From Richelia sinica FACHB-800 (GTDB lineage: Bacteria > Cyanobacteriota > Cyanobacteriia > Cyanobacteriales > Nostocaceae), in assembly GCF_014698825.1 (NCBI RefSeq), contig NZ_JACJTT010000039.1, forward strand, positions 1-51,350: a DNA stretch of 51,350 bases, written 5' to 3'. Below are positions 18,760 through 28,481 of this stretch, one piece after another. Position 1 is the stretch's first letter. Each line of letters begins with the position of its first letter. Made by a program: the position numbers and the translations under genes. The notes under the pieces were generated by a model. The model worked only from the letters and a program-made list of their open reading frames with translations. It ran no database searches and was not told where the DNA came from.

Positions 18760-19153
18760 TAATTCCTGTTGAATACGCCGATATTTATACTCTAGGGGAG
18801 AGTAAATAATTTTTTTTTCACAGTAATTACTTATGTATAAATAAAGTTATGAAAGTCACATAGGGTTGCTTAAATTATAGTGGGAGTTTGAGCAAACTGT
18901 AATGCTGCTGACTATTTCACAGCCATTTCCGCCATTTAATTGGCAATTTTCAATATTTACGAAAAACTAGTAGAGTAGACTTTAAATCAGTTAACAGTGA
19001 ACAGTAAAAAGTTATCAGATTGAGGGAAAGGAATTAAAATTCACCACTAACCCCCGCTTGCATCTATGAGGTTTCACCAAGGGATGAAACTGATAACTAA
19101 TAACTGATAGCTAATAACTGATAACTGTTAACAGCTTATCAGGAGGAGCGGTA
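18760..19153. other. Divergent spacer with TAACTGATA tandem repeats upstream of argD
   Basis: A 394-bp gap shared by the K+ channel (minus) and argD (plus). Its right end (19090-19134) is a tandem repeat of TAACTGA/TAACTAA-like heptamers. The argD ribosome-binding site AGGAGG is at 19141-19146. No other structure was recognised. Confidence 0.5.
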
Positions 19154-20443
19154 GTGAGTTTCCAAACTCTAGTTGCACAAGCCACCATGCCCCCACAGTC
19201 CAATGTTGCCCCATCTACGCCCTTTGATGCAGATAGCTTTAATCAAGCTGTCATGTCCACCTATGGACGCTTCCCCATTGCCCTAGAACGAGGTGCAGGT
19301 TGCCGTGTGTGGGATACCCACGGTAAAGAATATCTAGATTTTGTGGCTGGTATTGCCACCTGTACTCTAGGACATGCCCACCCTGTGATGGTGGAAGCAG
19401 TGACAAGGCAAATCCAAAAGCTGCACCATGTTTCTAATTTGTACTACATTCCTGAACAGGGTGAGTTAGCCCAATGGATTATTGACCATTCCTGTGCAGA
19501 CCGGGTATTTTTCTGCAATTCCGGTGCGGAAGCTAATGAAGCAGCGATTAAACTGGCACGGAAATATGCCCACACAGTTTTAAATATCGATAAACCAATT
19601 ATTCTCACTGCTAATGCTAGTTTTCATGGCAGAACTCTAGCTACTATTACCGCTACCGGGCAAGCCAAGTATCAAAAATACTTTGACCCTCTAGTTCCTG
19701 GCTTCCACTATGTTCCCTATAACGATATTACTGCCATCGAAACTGCCATTGGGGAATTAGATGAAGGTGATTATCGGGTGGCAGCTATTTTATTAGAACC
19801 TTTACAAGGGGAAGGTGGTGTTCGTCCTGGAGATATAGCCTATTTCCAAAAATTGCGGCAAATCTGCAATGAAACGGGTATTTTGTTGATTTTTGACGAA
19901 GTACAAGTGGGGATGGGACGCAGTGGTCAGCTGTGGGGTTACGAAAATCTGGGTGTGGAACCAGATATTTTCACCAGTGCCAAGGGACTGGGTGGTGGTA
20001 TCCCCATCGGTGCAATGATGAGTAAGAAATTCTGTGATGTGTTCCAACCAGGGGAACATGCTAGTACCTTTGGTGGTAATCCTTTTGCTTGCGGTGTAGC
20101 CTTAAGTGTGTGTGAAACCTTGGTAAAAGAGAAGATTGTGGAGAATGTACAGAACCGGGGAGAACAACTGCGTCAAGGTTTAGAAGCGATCGCATCTCGT
20201 TATCCTCAGTATATCTCTGAAGTCAGAGGATGGGGCTTAATCAACGGGTTGGAATTACAAGCAGATACTCAGTTAACTGCCGCAGATGTGGTCAATGCTG
20301 CCATTGCAGAAGGTTTATTGTTAGTTCCTGCTGGGCCGAAAGTGGTTCGCTTTGTGCCACCGCTCATTGTCTCAGAAGCAGAAGTCAATCAAGCACTACA
20401 AGCTGTTGACAAAGCATTCGCTACCGCTAGTCTCCAGGCATAA
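19154..20443 (+). CDS. argD: Acetylornithine aminotransferase
   Basis: PLP-dependent class III aminotransferase (429 residues) that converts N-acetylglutamate semialdehyde to N-acetylornithine in arginine synthesis. Key features: FCNSGAEANEAAIKLARKY, FDEVQVGMGRSG with D248, the PLP lysine K277 (TSAKGLGGGIPIGAM), and STFGGNPFACGVAL. The start is the GTG at 19154, chosen because AGGAGG lies 7 bases upstream. The N-terminus is about 30 residues longer than in E. coli ArgD, as is common in cyanobacteria. The gene stands alone, as arginine genes usually do in this group. Confidence 0.94.
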   Translation: MSFQTLVAQATMPPQSNVAPSTPFDADSFNQAVMSTYGRFPIALERGAGCRVWDTHGKEYLDFVAGIATCTLGHAHPVMVEAVTRQIQKLHHVSNLYYIPEQGELAQWIIDHSCADRVFFCNSGAEANEAAIKLARKYAHTVLNIDKPIILTANASFHGRTLATITATGQAKYQKYFDPLVPGFHYVPYNDITAIETAIGELDEGDYRVAAILLEPLQGEGGVRPGDIAYFQKLRQICNETGILLIFDEVQVGMGRSGQLWGYENLGVEPDIFTSAKGLGGGIPIGAMMSKKFCDVFQPGEHASTFGGNPFACGVALSVCETLVKEKIVENVQNRGEQLRQGLEAIASRYPQYISEVRGWGLINGLELQADTQLTAADVVNAAIAEGLLLVPAGPKVVRFVPPLIVSEAEVNQALQAVDKAFATASLQA

Positions 20444-20449
20444 ACTCAG

Positions 20450-20477
20450 GGTGTGGGGATGAATATTTCCCTACACC
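20450..20477 (+). terminator. Hairpin after argD
   Basis: GGTGTGGGG (20450-20458) can pair with CCCTACACC (20469-20477) with one G-T wobble and a 10-nt loop, seven bases after the argD stop. No T-run follows, so this is a weak terminator call. Confidence 0.35.
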
Positions 20478-20696
20478 ACTTGACCCAAAATCTGCTATCA
20501 GCAATAATTTCCGTCTGCCAACTTTGAAAAAGACAAAACCGTTGCCATAATGGGGAAATGTTGCCCTTGGGGTGCTGACGCGAATCCAGGTTCTTTAAAC
20601 TGAATGAGTGAATAAAACTATTGCTGAAGGGGCAATGGTTTGACAATTCCTTCAGATTCAAGACGTATCAGCTTAGTCAAGATTCTTAAATTCCCT

Positions 20697-22307
20697 ATGT
20701 TAGCAGACAAAATTTTGCAGAATGGAAAATATAGTCTGATTGAAGAAATAGGTCGTGGTGGATTTGGTATGACCTTCAAGGCTATGCACCACTATTTGGG
20801 TCAAGAAGTGGTGGTGAAAACGATTAATGATAAACTGCGCCAAAATCCTGATTATGCCAAGTTTGAACGCCAATTTCAGGACGAAGCCAGAAGATTAGCA
20901 ACTTGTATTCATCCTCATATCGTCAGGGTCAGCGACTTTTTTACTGAGGATGGATTACCTTACATGGTAATGGAATATATTCCTGGGGAAAATCTAGGTG
21001 AAGCCTTTGTTTTACCAGGTATACCTCTAGCGGAAGCAATAGCAATTCATTATATTCGCCAAATTGGTGCAGCTTTACAGGTCGTCCATCACAATGGTTT
21101 GCTGCATCGGGATATTAAACCGGATAATATTATTCTTCGTCAAGGCACTCAAAATGTAGTTTTGATTGATTTTGGTATTGCACGAGAATTTAATAGTGGT
21201 GTCCAGCAAACCCATACTGGTTTGGTCAGTGAAGGTTATGCACCGATTGAACAGTATCTATCCCAAGCACCCCGCACCCCAGCTACAGATGTTTACGGTT
21301 TAGCTGCTACTTTGTATGCGCTGTTGACAGGACGAGTACCTATTCCTTCATTATTGCGCGATCGCGAACCGATGCCATCTCCCCGTGAACTACAACCTCA
21401 TTTGAGTGCCGCTGTAAATCAAGCAGTGATGCGGGGAATGGCTGTGGAATCTCGGTTTCGTCCAGCTACTGTAGGTGAATGGTTACAACTTCTTCCAGGT
21501 GCAGGCATAGATATCACCCCCCATATTCTCCCCACTCAAGCAGTACCAACTATTGATTTATCTGTACAACCAGCTGAAAAAGCCGCTGCTAATTATTCAC
21601 CCATACAACCCCCAGAGGGAAAAGTTTTGACTGGGGAAAAAACAGCAGTGACATCTAAAGTTTTGATGAGTGTTGGTGTAGCCTTAGTAGCAGCTACCGC
21701 AGGTTTTAGCATCACCAAGATGTTACCCCAGTTCCAGAACCAACCAGATAGTAAGTTGTTGTTTGAACAACCCATTCAACCCGCTACCACACCTAAATTT
21801 ACCCACAGTCTACCCAATCGTCAAAATGTAGATAGTCTCAGGAATACTGAGACAGAATCGACATCAACCTCAAGTTATCGACGACGTAAACGCGATCGCA
21901 ATGTGGAAGCGGAAGCTAGTCCTAGCAAAAATAATAACATTCCTGCCTCTGAACAATCTTCCCCAGTGACTGAGGAAAAAAGACCAACAACTGCTACTTC
22001 TGAAAAACCTACTCCTGTAGTCACTGCATCACCATCTCTGATTGAAAAAATCAGAGACTCAAAATCTACTCCCGCACCAGAAAAACCACCCGCTACGGTA
22101 GACCAAACATCCACCCCTGTGAGGGAAAATAATAATTTACCTCCCGCACCAAAACCAGAAAATTCCCTACCAGACACAACAGCACCAAATTCCTCTAGTC
22201 CTGCTGGTGTGGTAGTGCCAACTGAAGAAACAAATTCTGTCCCCTCAGTTGACACACCATCGGACAAAGAAGATAAACAATTAAATTTGCCAATTAACCA
22301 AAATTAA
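20697..22307 (+). CDS. Serine/threonine protein kinase with C-terminal Pro/Thr-rich tail
   Basis: Hanks-type kinase of 536 residues. All catalytic elements are present (numbered from the ATG at 20697): glycine loop GRGGFGMTF (19-27), VVVK K41, HRDIKPDN with D139, DFG at 158-160, and APIEQY in the activation segment. After the kinase domain (about 10-275) a single membrane helix (about 320-342, LMSVGVALVAATAGFSITKML) leads to a low-complexity Ser/Thr/Pro/Glu-rich region with no recognisable sensor domain. The frame extends upstream to a TTG at 20640, but the ATG matches the conserved N-terminus MLADKILQNGKY. The last 4 bp overlap the end of the convergent capA-like gene. Confidence 0.92.
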   Translation: MLADKILQNGKYSLIEEIGRGGFGMTFKAMHHYLGQEVVVKTINDKLRQNPDYAKFERQFQDEARRLATCIHPHIVRVSDFFTEDGLPYMVMEYIPGENLGEAFVLPGIPLAEAIAIHYIRQIGAALQVVHHNGLLHRDIKPDNIILRQGTQNVVLIDFGIAREFNSGVQQTHTGLVSEGYAPIEQYLSQAPRTPATDVYGLAATLYALLTGRVPIPSLLRDREPMPSPRELQPHLSAAVNQAVMRGMAVESRFRPATVGEWLQLLPGAGIDITPHILPTQAVPTIDLSVQPAEKAAANYSPIQPPEGKVLTGEKTAVTSKVLMSVGVALVAATAGFSITKMLPQFQNQPDSKLLFEQPIQPATTPKFTHSLPNRQNVDSLRNTETESTSTSSYRRRKRDRNVEAEASPSKNNNIPASEQSSPVTEEKRPTTATSEKPTPVVTASPSLIEKIRDSKSTPAPEKPPATVDQTSTPVRENNNLPPAPKPENSLPDTTAPNSSSPAGVVVPTEETNSVPSVDTPSDKEDKQLNLPINQN

Positions 22308-23461
22308 TTTTTTGCCAATTGATTTGAAACAATAATTTCACCACGTTGATTGATGGTGATTTGATTTTGGGGAAAATCTGCATTATTTAAATAACGCAAC
22401 AATCCCACAGTCCGAAAATATTGGTCAATTTGGGGAATACCTTGTTTATTTAAGTGAACAGGAATCACTTTACTAGCCACTAAATTACCTGTGGAATCTA
22501 GTTTCACTTCTAATATCATCGAATAGGCAGTTTGTGCTTGTGTAGATAAAGTCCGGTATCCCAAAAAGTTACCTAAAGAATAGGCGATCATTTTGCCTTT
22601 ATAGAATTCTATAGCTCTAGGCACATGAGGCCCATGTCCTAATATCAAATCTGCTCCCGCGTCAATCATTTTTCTGGCAAATTGCACGGAATTACCCCGA
22701 TTTTCACCATAGAAAAACTCTGTTTTATTTTTCACTCGTAAAGCACTTGTTCCCTCTGCACCCACTTGCATAGAAACAATCACTATACTTGCTGTTTCTT
22801 TAGCTTTTTCTACCAGTGCTGTAGCAGCTTTAAGATTGTGAACAGAGTTGTAAAAGTTATATGTTGTAAAACCAATCATCGCAATTGGCACATCTTGAAC
22901 TTGCAAATAAAGAATTTGATTTTTATGACCTAATGTTTTAATACCAACTGAATGCAAATTTTTGATAGTATCTCGCAATCCAACGATGCCAAAATCTAAA
23001 GCATGGTTGTTAGCTATGTTGAAAACATTAAATCCCACATCAGCAAACAGTTTGCCATAGCTAGGTGGAGAACGAAACGCAAAAGTTTGTCCACGACTAA
23101 TATCTTTAGAACTGTAGGGATGATTGGTTAAACTACTTTCAAAGTTGCCGAAAACAATATCAGCCTTCTGTAAGTAACCTCTGACAGTGGGGGGGATGAG
23201 TAGATTGCGATCGCGTGGCAGTCTATGATTAGGAAAATTAGTACCAGGGATAATATCACCCACTGCTTTAATGGTCACGATATTATCGTCTGTTTCTAAA
23301 TTAGGATTAGGATCTGGATTAGGTAATGGACTCTCTACTGTAGCAGCATCAGATTCCTGCAATTGTCCAAAGCGAATGATTGTTCCTAAGCCAATACCCA
23401 GACAAAAGCAAACACTCAGAAAAGCCAACGAGAAGAATTGCACGCGACGGCGATTTCTCAT
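22304..23461 (-). CDS. CapA-family (PGA_cap) metallophosphatase-like protein
   Basis: A 385-residue protein with an N-terminal signal anchor (about 9-29, FSLAFLSVCFCLGIGLGTII) and an extracytoplasmic CapA/PGA_cap domain. Motifs include AVGDIIPGTNFP, FGNFESSL, NIANNHALDFG, and GHGPHVPRAIEFYKGKMIAYSLGNFLG, which carry the conserved Asp/Asn/His metal ligands of calcineurin-like folds. CapA proteins take part in poly-gamma-glutamate or polysaccharide handling; the substrate here is unknown. It converges on the kinase gene and the two stop codons overlap by 4 bp. The ATG is at 23461. Confidence 0.88.
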   Translation of the reverse strand: MRNRRRVQFFSLAFLSVCFCLGIGLGTIIRFGQLQESDAATVESPLPNPDPNPNLETDDNIVTIKAVGDIIPGTNFPNHRLPRDRNLLIPPTVRGYLQKADIVFGNFESSLTNHPYSSKDISRGQTFAFRSPPSYGKLFADVGFNVFNIANNHALDFGIVGLRDTIKNLHSVGIKTLGHKNQILYLQVQDVPIAMIGFTTYNFYNSVHNLKAATALVEKAKETASIVIVSMQVGAEGTSALRVKNKTEFFYGENRGNSVQFARKMIDAGADLILGHGPHVPRAIEFYKGKMIAYSLGNFLGYRTLSTQAQTAYSMILEVKLDSTGNLVASKVIPVHLNKQGIPQIDQYFRTVGLLRYLNNADFPQNQITINQRGEIIVSNQLAKN

Positions 23462-23790
23462 ATTTTACTCCTACACCATACTCAGAGTCGAGCTTAGAAG
23501 TCAGTAATTTTTCTCACTCGTCTAGTATAGTTTAGTAGAAGCTATGAATAGGGTGTTGCAAAGACTCTGAGGACAAATTTAACTATGCTTAACAGAGTTA
23601 AGGGTGATTTAAAGTAGGTAGCAGGTGATAGATTAAAGTGCTAAAAGTCTGACATCAAAATCATAAAAATACCAATTTAATAAACCACGAAGACAGATAT
23701 CGCTAACGCGCAGCGTTCAGTAGGTATAGGACACCAATGAAGAAGATGGGTAATCCTCAACCGGTAAGGGAATAACATTTGAAAAAATAA
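23462..23790. other. Gene-free spacer upstream of the CapA gene
   Basis: A 329-bp region with no coding sequence. A fragment CGCTAACGCGCAGCGTTCAG (23701-23720) belongs to the GCGCAGCG/GCCGTAGGC class of dispersed intergenic repeat; a relative is near 30110-30130. Confidence 0.4.
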
Positions 23791-23877
23791 CGGAGAGGGG
23801 GGGATTTGAACCCCCGTTGACGTTGCCGCCAAAGCGCATTTCGAGTGCGCCGCATTCAACCACTCTGCCACCTCTCC
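23791..23877 (-). tRNA. trnS-CGA: tRNA-Ser (anticodon CGA)
   Basis: An 87-nt class II tRNA. Acceptor strands GGAGAGG (23877-23871) and CCTCTCC pair fully, discriminator G at 23791. The anticodon arm is GCGCA-CTCGAAA-TGCGC, giving CGA, which reads UCG. A long variable arm and a T arm with loop TTCAAAT are present. No CCA is encoded. A T-rich stretch (TTATTTTTTC) follows and may end transcription. Confidence 0.95.
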
Positions 23878-24036
23878 AGGGAATTTATTTACTTGTAAAG
23901 AGAAAATGCACGTAATTAGTGCCTTCAGCAATTATAGCACAATCACATCCAAATTAGTTATTTTCATCTTCATCCTGAGTCGAATTCTAACCTCGACAGG
24001 ATAATTTCTTGTCTGAAAAACCTGATTAGCAAACAG

Positions 24037-25503
24037 TTAAAACCTATCAACATTGACATACTGCTGAGAAGATTTTGCCGCTTCTCCACAAGTACGGGGT
24101 GTAGGAAAAATCTTGCCAGGGTTGGCTAAACCTTGGGGATTAAACACAGTTCTTACCCATTGCATAGTATCTAAATCAGTATCACTAAACATATCCGGCA
24201 TATAGCATTTTTTATCTGCACCAATGCCATGTTCACCAGAAATACTACCGCCTACTTTCACACAAAGCTTGAGAATTTCTCCTCCAACTTCTTCAACTTT
24301 CTCTAATTCTCCTGCGACAGAATTGTCAAATAAAATCAATGGATGTAGATTCCCATCTCCAGCATGGAAGACATTAGCAATTTGATAGCCAAATTTTTGA
24401 CTTAATGCTGCAATTTCTTGCAAAACATAAGGTAATTTGGTTCTGGGAATTACCCCATCTTGAACATAGTAATCAGGACTGATATGTCCAGCCGCAGCAA
24501 ATGCCGCTTTACGACCCTTCCACAACTTTAATCTAGTTTCCGGGTCAAAGGCAGTAGTGACATTTCTTGCCCCATTCCGTTTGCAAATTTCCTCTACACG
24601 CTGCTTATTAACTTGTACTTCTACATCTAAACCATCAATTTCCACCAATAGAATTGCTGCGGCATCACGGGGATAACAATTAGTGGCTACTACATCTTCT
24701 ACAGCGTTAATGCTGATGTTATCCATCATTTCCATACCACCAGGAATAATCCCTGCACTAATAATGTCGGAAACGCTCTCTGCGGCTGCATCTACACTGG
24801 TAAAATCAGCTAACAGTACGCAAATAGATTCAGCCGTTTTGAGAATTTTTAAAGTAATTTCTGTGGCAATTCCTAAAGTTCCTTCAGAACCAACAAATAC
24901 ACCTGTTAAATCATATCCTGGTGTTTCGGGAATTTGTCCACCCACATCTACAATTGCACCATCAGGTAGGACTAGTTTTAAACCCAAAACATGGTTAGTA
25001 GTCACACCATATTTTAAGCAATGTACTCCCCCAGAATTTTCAGCAATATTCCCACCAATGGAACAAATAATTTGGCTGGAAGGGTCGGGAGCATAATAAA
25101 ATCCTGACCCACTCACTGCTTGAGTTACCCAACTATTGATAACTCCTGGTTGAACAACTACACATTGATTTTCTAAGTCTAAACTGAGAATTTGGCGCAT
25201 CAAGGAAGTGACAATTAAAACTGAATCTTCAATTGGTAATGCACCACCAGATAAACCTGTGCCAGAACCTCGCGCGATGAAAGGAACGGAGTATTGATTA
25301 CAGATTTTGACAATTTCTGCGACTTGTTCTGTTGTTCTAGGTAAAACTGCAACCGCAGGACGTTGACGATAGCTAGTTAAACCATCACATTCATATGTAA
25401 TTAATTCTTCTTTGCGTTGCACTACTCCTTTTTCACCAAGGACTGCAATAAATTTTTTGATAATCGATTTCCAGTCAATTTTTGGTTGATTTTGAGTCAG
25501 CAT
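24037..25503 (-). CDS. glcD: Glycolate oxidase/dehydrogenase subunit GlcD (FAD-linked)
   Basis: FAD-dependent 2-hydroxyacid oxidase (488 residues) that oxidises glycolate to glyoxylate in photorespiration. The PCMH-type FAD-binding domain covers about 50-230 (PFIARGSGTGLSGGALP, SIGGNIAENSGGVHCLKYG, DLTGVFVGSEGTLGI). The C-terminal FAD-oxidase domain (about 230-470) contains VFHAGDGNLHP and GGSISGEHGIG. The length fits GlcD. No glcE or glcF is adjacent, which is normal in cyanobacteria. A D-lactate dehydrogenase role is possible within the same family. Confidence 0.9.
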   Translation of the reverse strand: MLTQNQPKIDWKSIIKKFIAVLGEKGVVQRKEELITYECDGLTSYRQRPAVAVLPRTTEQVAEIVKICNQYSVPFIARGSGTGLSGGALPIEDSVLIVTSLMRQILSLDLENQCVVVQPGVINSWVTQAVSGSGFYYAPDPSSQIICSIGGNIAENSGGVHCLKYGVTTNHVLGLKLVLPDGAIVDVGGQIPETPGYDLTGVFVGSEGTLGIATEITLKILKTAESICVLLADFTSVDAAAESVSDIISAGIIPGGMEMMDNISINAVEDVVATNCYPRDAAAILLVEIDGLDVEVQVNKQRVEEICKRNGARNVTTAFDPETRLKLWKGRKAAFAAAGHISPDYYVQDGVIPRTKLPYVLQEIAALSQKFGYQIANVFHAGDGNLHPLILFDNSVAGELEKVEEVGGEILKLCVKVGGSISGEHGIGADKKCYMPDMFSDTDLDTMQWVRTVFNPQGLANPGKIFPTPRTCGEAAKSSQQYVNVDRF

Positions 25504-25827
25504 GGATTTTTGATTATAGAACGTAGATATGGAGAGAAAATTTTTCTTTATTGCTACTTTTTAGTGAATTGGCAATTATACAACTTGGTATCAGCTGTAA
25601 TGGTGAGTTTTTCAGCTAATAAGGGTAATGTTACCGAATTTATAGCATATTTCAGCTAATTTACGTAGTTGAATTATTGACTTTAGTAGTAAATTTATAT
25701 TTATGATCATTTTCCTAAGGTTGATATAAGCAGTAGCTTGGTCAAAAAATTCATCAGGGTGTTGATTTTGAGATACGCATCTTTAATTTTCTAAACAAAT
25801 AACTATTTTTGCCAAATTCGGGTGCAG
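25504..25827. other. Divergent spacer between glcD and the MASE1 kinase
   Basis: A 324-bp AT-rich region carrying both upstream regions. Nothing beyond unremarkable AT-rich promoter-like sequence was recognised. Confidence 0.35.
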
Positions 25828-28125
25828 ATGACGTTTAACTTACGACTTATATTTACTCGTTTGGGATTAATGGCAGTTTTAGCCTTGGGTTACTACGAGA
25901 TTGCTCAATTTTCTCGAATTCTGGCTTCTACTCCCCAAAATGTCACTCCAGTTTGGCCTCCTGATGGTTTTGCAGTGTCAGCACTATTAATATTTGGATT
26001 TTGGATTTGGCCAGGAGTGTTAGTTGGTTCTTTCCTGGCAAACATTTGGGCATTTATTGATCACGCTAACATTATCACTATTGTTTCTTCTATTTTAGAA
26101 GTGTTAGCGATCGCTGTTGGCACTACCTTAGGTACCTTACTAGGCTGTTTCCTGCTTCGCAAATCTATCAGCAATAAGAAACAGTCTAGCTTAATGAGCG
26201 ATCGCTCGCCCTTAAAAAAACTCACCCATGTGAGCAAATTTCTATTTTTCACCGGTATGTTAGGCCCTGTAGTCAATGCTACTGCGGGAGTGCTAGCTTT
26301 AACATTAGGTGGCAAGGTACCTTATAGTAATTTTACAGAAGTTTGGTTAACTTGGTGGGTATCTAATGTGGCTGGAATTTTTATTTTTGCTCCCGCATTG
26401 TTAACCTGGGGAGAAGTCATTCAAACTTATCTAATTACTGGTCAAGAACAGTTGGTTTTTCGCATTCAACCCAGAACATTTTGGCGGATTGCAGAAGCTG
26501 TTTTGTTACTAAGTATAGTTTTATGGATCGGTAGAAATGCTTTTTGGGGGGGATATTTCATCGAATATATGCTGATTCCCTGCTTAGTTTGGGCAGCATT
26601 TCGCTTTGGACAACTGGGTGCAACCAACCTGATTGTGATTGTAGCAGCGATCGCTGTACTAGGAACAGTCCGAGGACTAGGAGCCTTTGTCCGTCCCAAC
26701 TTGAATGAATCTTTGATGTTACTACAATGTTTTATCACTGTCATTGTTTTAACTACGTTGGTTTTAAATGCAGTGTTGACAGAAAAGCAAAAAGCAATTC
26801 TGACTCTGAGTAATTCAGAAATGGAACTACTTGCCACATCTGCCGAACTCAAACATACAGCAGCAATTTTAGAACAACAAAAAACAGAACTATATCACAA
26901 AAATTTAGAACTAGCAGAAGCTAAAAAAATAGCAGTAGATGCGAACCGGGCCAAAAGTGAATTTCTCACTAACATGAGTCATGAACTCCGCACACCTCTA
27001 AATGGCATTCTAGGCATTTCCCAACTCTTAAAACATGAATCTAATCTGACAAAACAGCAAATAGAAGATATTGACATCATTTATGATTCAGGCTCTCATT
27101 TATTGACATTAATCAATGATATTCTGGATATTTCCAAAATTGAAGCGGGAAAAATGGAAATTGAATTCACTGATTTTCATTTCCTCAATTTTCTCAAAGG
27201 TTTATTAGAAATATGTCGCAATTCTTGTGTAGATAAGAAAATTGATTTTAATTATGAATTTGATGCAAATATTCCCATAATTGTTAAATCAGACGAAAAA
27301 AGATTACGGCAAATTCTGTTTAACTTATTAGGTAATGCCATTAAATTTACAGATGTAGGAATAGTAAAATTTCAAGTTAAACTGATTTATAAATATCAAA
27401 ACAATGATACTCACATTGCTAAAGTTCAATTTATAATTACCGATACAGGTGTAGGCATACCCGTTGAAAAATTAGACAAAATATTCCTAGCATTTGAGCA
27501 AATAGGTGAAACTCGATTAAAATCTCAAGGTACAGGATTAGGACTAGCTATCAGTCAAAGAATAGCCCAGATGATGGATAGCGAAATTAAAGTGAGTAGT
27601 CAGTTAAATCAAGGCAGTGTCTTTAGCTTTGAACTAGATTTGATCGAGAAAGAGATATTGACTACTGAAGAATTATTACAGTATATAGATTCTAATCAAA
27701 TAGAATTTGATACTACATTTTCTCAAAAAATGCCTTTAAAAATATTATTAGCAGAAGATAATATTATTAATCAAAAAGTAGCAGAAAAACTATTCTTTAA
27801 ATTAGGATATAAAGTTAATATTGCCATTAATGGCTTAGAAGTAATGGAAAACTTAACTAGGCAATTGTATGATGTCATTTTTATGGATATACAGATGCCT
27901 GGATTAGATGGTATAGAAACTACAAAAGCAATTCATCAAGAATATGACCCATCAAATCGCCCTTATATAATTGCCATGACTGCTAATGCTATGGAATGTG
28001 ATAAAGAGCAATGTTTAGCTGCTGGCATGGATGATTATATTACTAAGCCTATAAAAGTAGGAGCCATTATTCAAGCCATTCAATTGTTGCAACAAAAACG
28101 AAACTCTGGCTTCAATTACTTTTAA
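25828..28125 (+). CDS. Hybrid sensor histidine kinase with MASE1 membrane sensor and receiver domain
   Basis: A 765-residue hybrid kinase. The MASE1 domain (about 10-315) is a bundle of about eight helices ([21 protein letters not shown] near the start). A coiled coil (about 320-375) leads to HisKA with the phospho-accepting His about residue 385 ([13 protein letters not shown]). HATPase_c follows (N box [11 protein letters not shown]1 DTGVGIP, G2 [11 protein letters not shown]). A C-terminal receiver has the phospho-accepting Asp about residue 687 ([13 protein letters not shown]) and the conserved Lys (YITKPIK). No partner response regulator is adjacent. The start may be the ATG at 25828 or the GTG two codons earlier. 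Ligand is unknown. Confidence 0.93.
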   Translation: MTFNLRLIFTRLGLMAVLALGYYEIAQFSRILASTPQNVTPVWPPDGFAVSALLIFGFWIWPGVLVGSFLANIWAFIDHANIITIVSSILEVLAIAVGTTLGTLLGCFLLRKSISNKKQSSLMSDRSPLKKLTHVSKFLFFTGMLGPVVNATAGVLALTLGGKVPYSNFTEVWLTWWVSNVAGIFIFAPALLTWGEVIQTYLITGQEQLVFRIQPRTFWRIAEAVLLLSIVLWIGRNAFWGGYFIEYMLIPCLVWAAFRFGQLGATNLIVIVAAIAVLGTVRGLGAFVRPNLNESLMLLQCFITVIVLTTLVLNAVLTEKQKAILTLSNSEMELLATSAELKHTAAILEQQKTELYHKNLELAEAKKIAVDANRAKSEFLTNMSHELRTPLNGILGISQLLKHESNLTKQQIEDIDIIYDSGSHLLTLINDILDISKIEAGKMEIEFTDFHFLNFLKGLLEICRNSCVDKKIDFNYEFDANIPIIVKSDEKRLRQILFNLLGNAIKFTDVGIVKFQVKLIYKYQNNDTHIAKVQFIITDTGVGIPVEKLDKIFLAFEQIGETRLKSQGTGLGLAISQRIAQMMDSEIKVSSQLNQGSVFSFELDLIEKEILTTEELLQYIDSNQIEFDTTFSQKMPLKILLAEDNIINQKVAEKLFFKLGYKVNIAINGLEVMENLTRQLYDVIFMDIQMPGLDGIETTKAIHQEYDPSNRPYIIAMTANAMECDKEQCLAAGMDDYITKPIKVGAIIQAIQLLQQKRNSGFNYF

Positions 28126-28481
28126 TTCCTCTCACCTTCAATAGATATCTTCAGAAATTAAAGATACCTTGTCTATAATCCTTGTAAAGACGTTCCGTGG
28201 CTAGGGATTCTCGGCTCTACCTTCTTTTTCACCAGATGTCTAATATGAACCAGTGACAATTTTGGCAGTTTATATCAAATTGTTGGGCATCTGGGCGATA
28301 TATTCCTTTATCTCCCTGTAAAATAGCTGTTCTTACCTTTCCATCCCAGCCAACACCGACTATACCAGCCCCAAGAGTTAGAAATCTAGCTGTTAAAGTC
28401 GTTATGAAAACCACTAAGCTGGTAAATAGCACGTTCAAAGTCTCAAGACTTCTCCCCTGGCTCACTAGTTGTAACTAAATT
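28126..28481. other. Gene-free region upstream of ffh
   Basis: A 356-bp spacer. CTTGTAAAGACGTTCCGTGG (28182-28201) is a half copy of the TGTAGAGACGTTCC palindrome that is complete at 37112-37142. A 78-codon minus-strand open frame (28465-28229) shows no family resemblance and is not called. Confidence 0.4.

Noticed and set aside
23677-23931. 84-codon minus-strand frame over tRNA-Ser
   Set aside because: It is a translation through the tRNA gene.
28229-28465. 78-codon minus-strand frame upstream of ffh
   Set aside because: No family resemblance, no ribosome-binding site and it overlaps the ffh upstream region.
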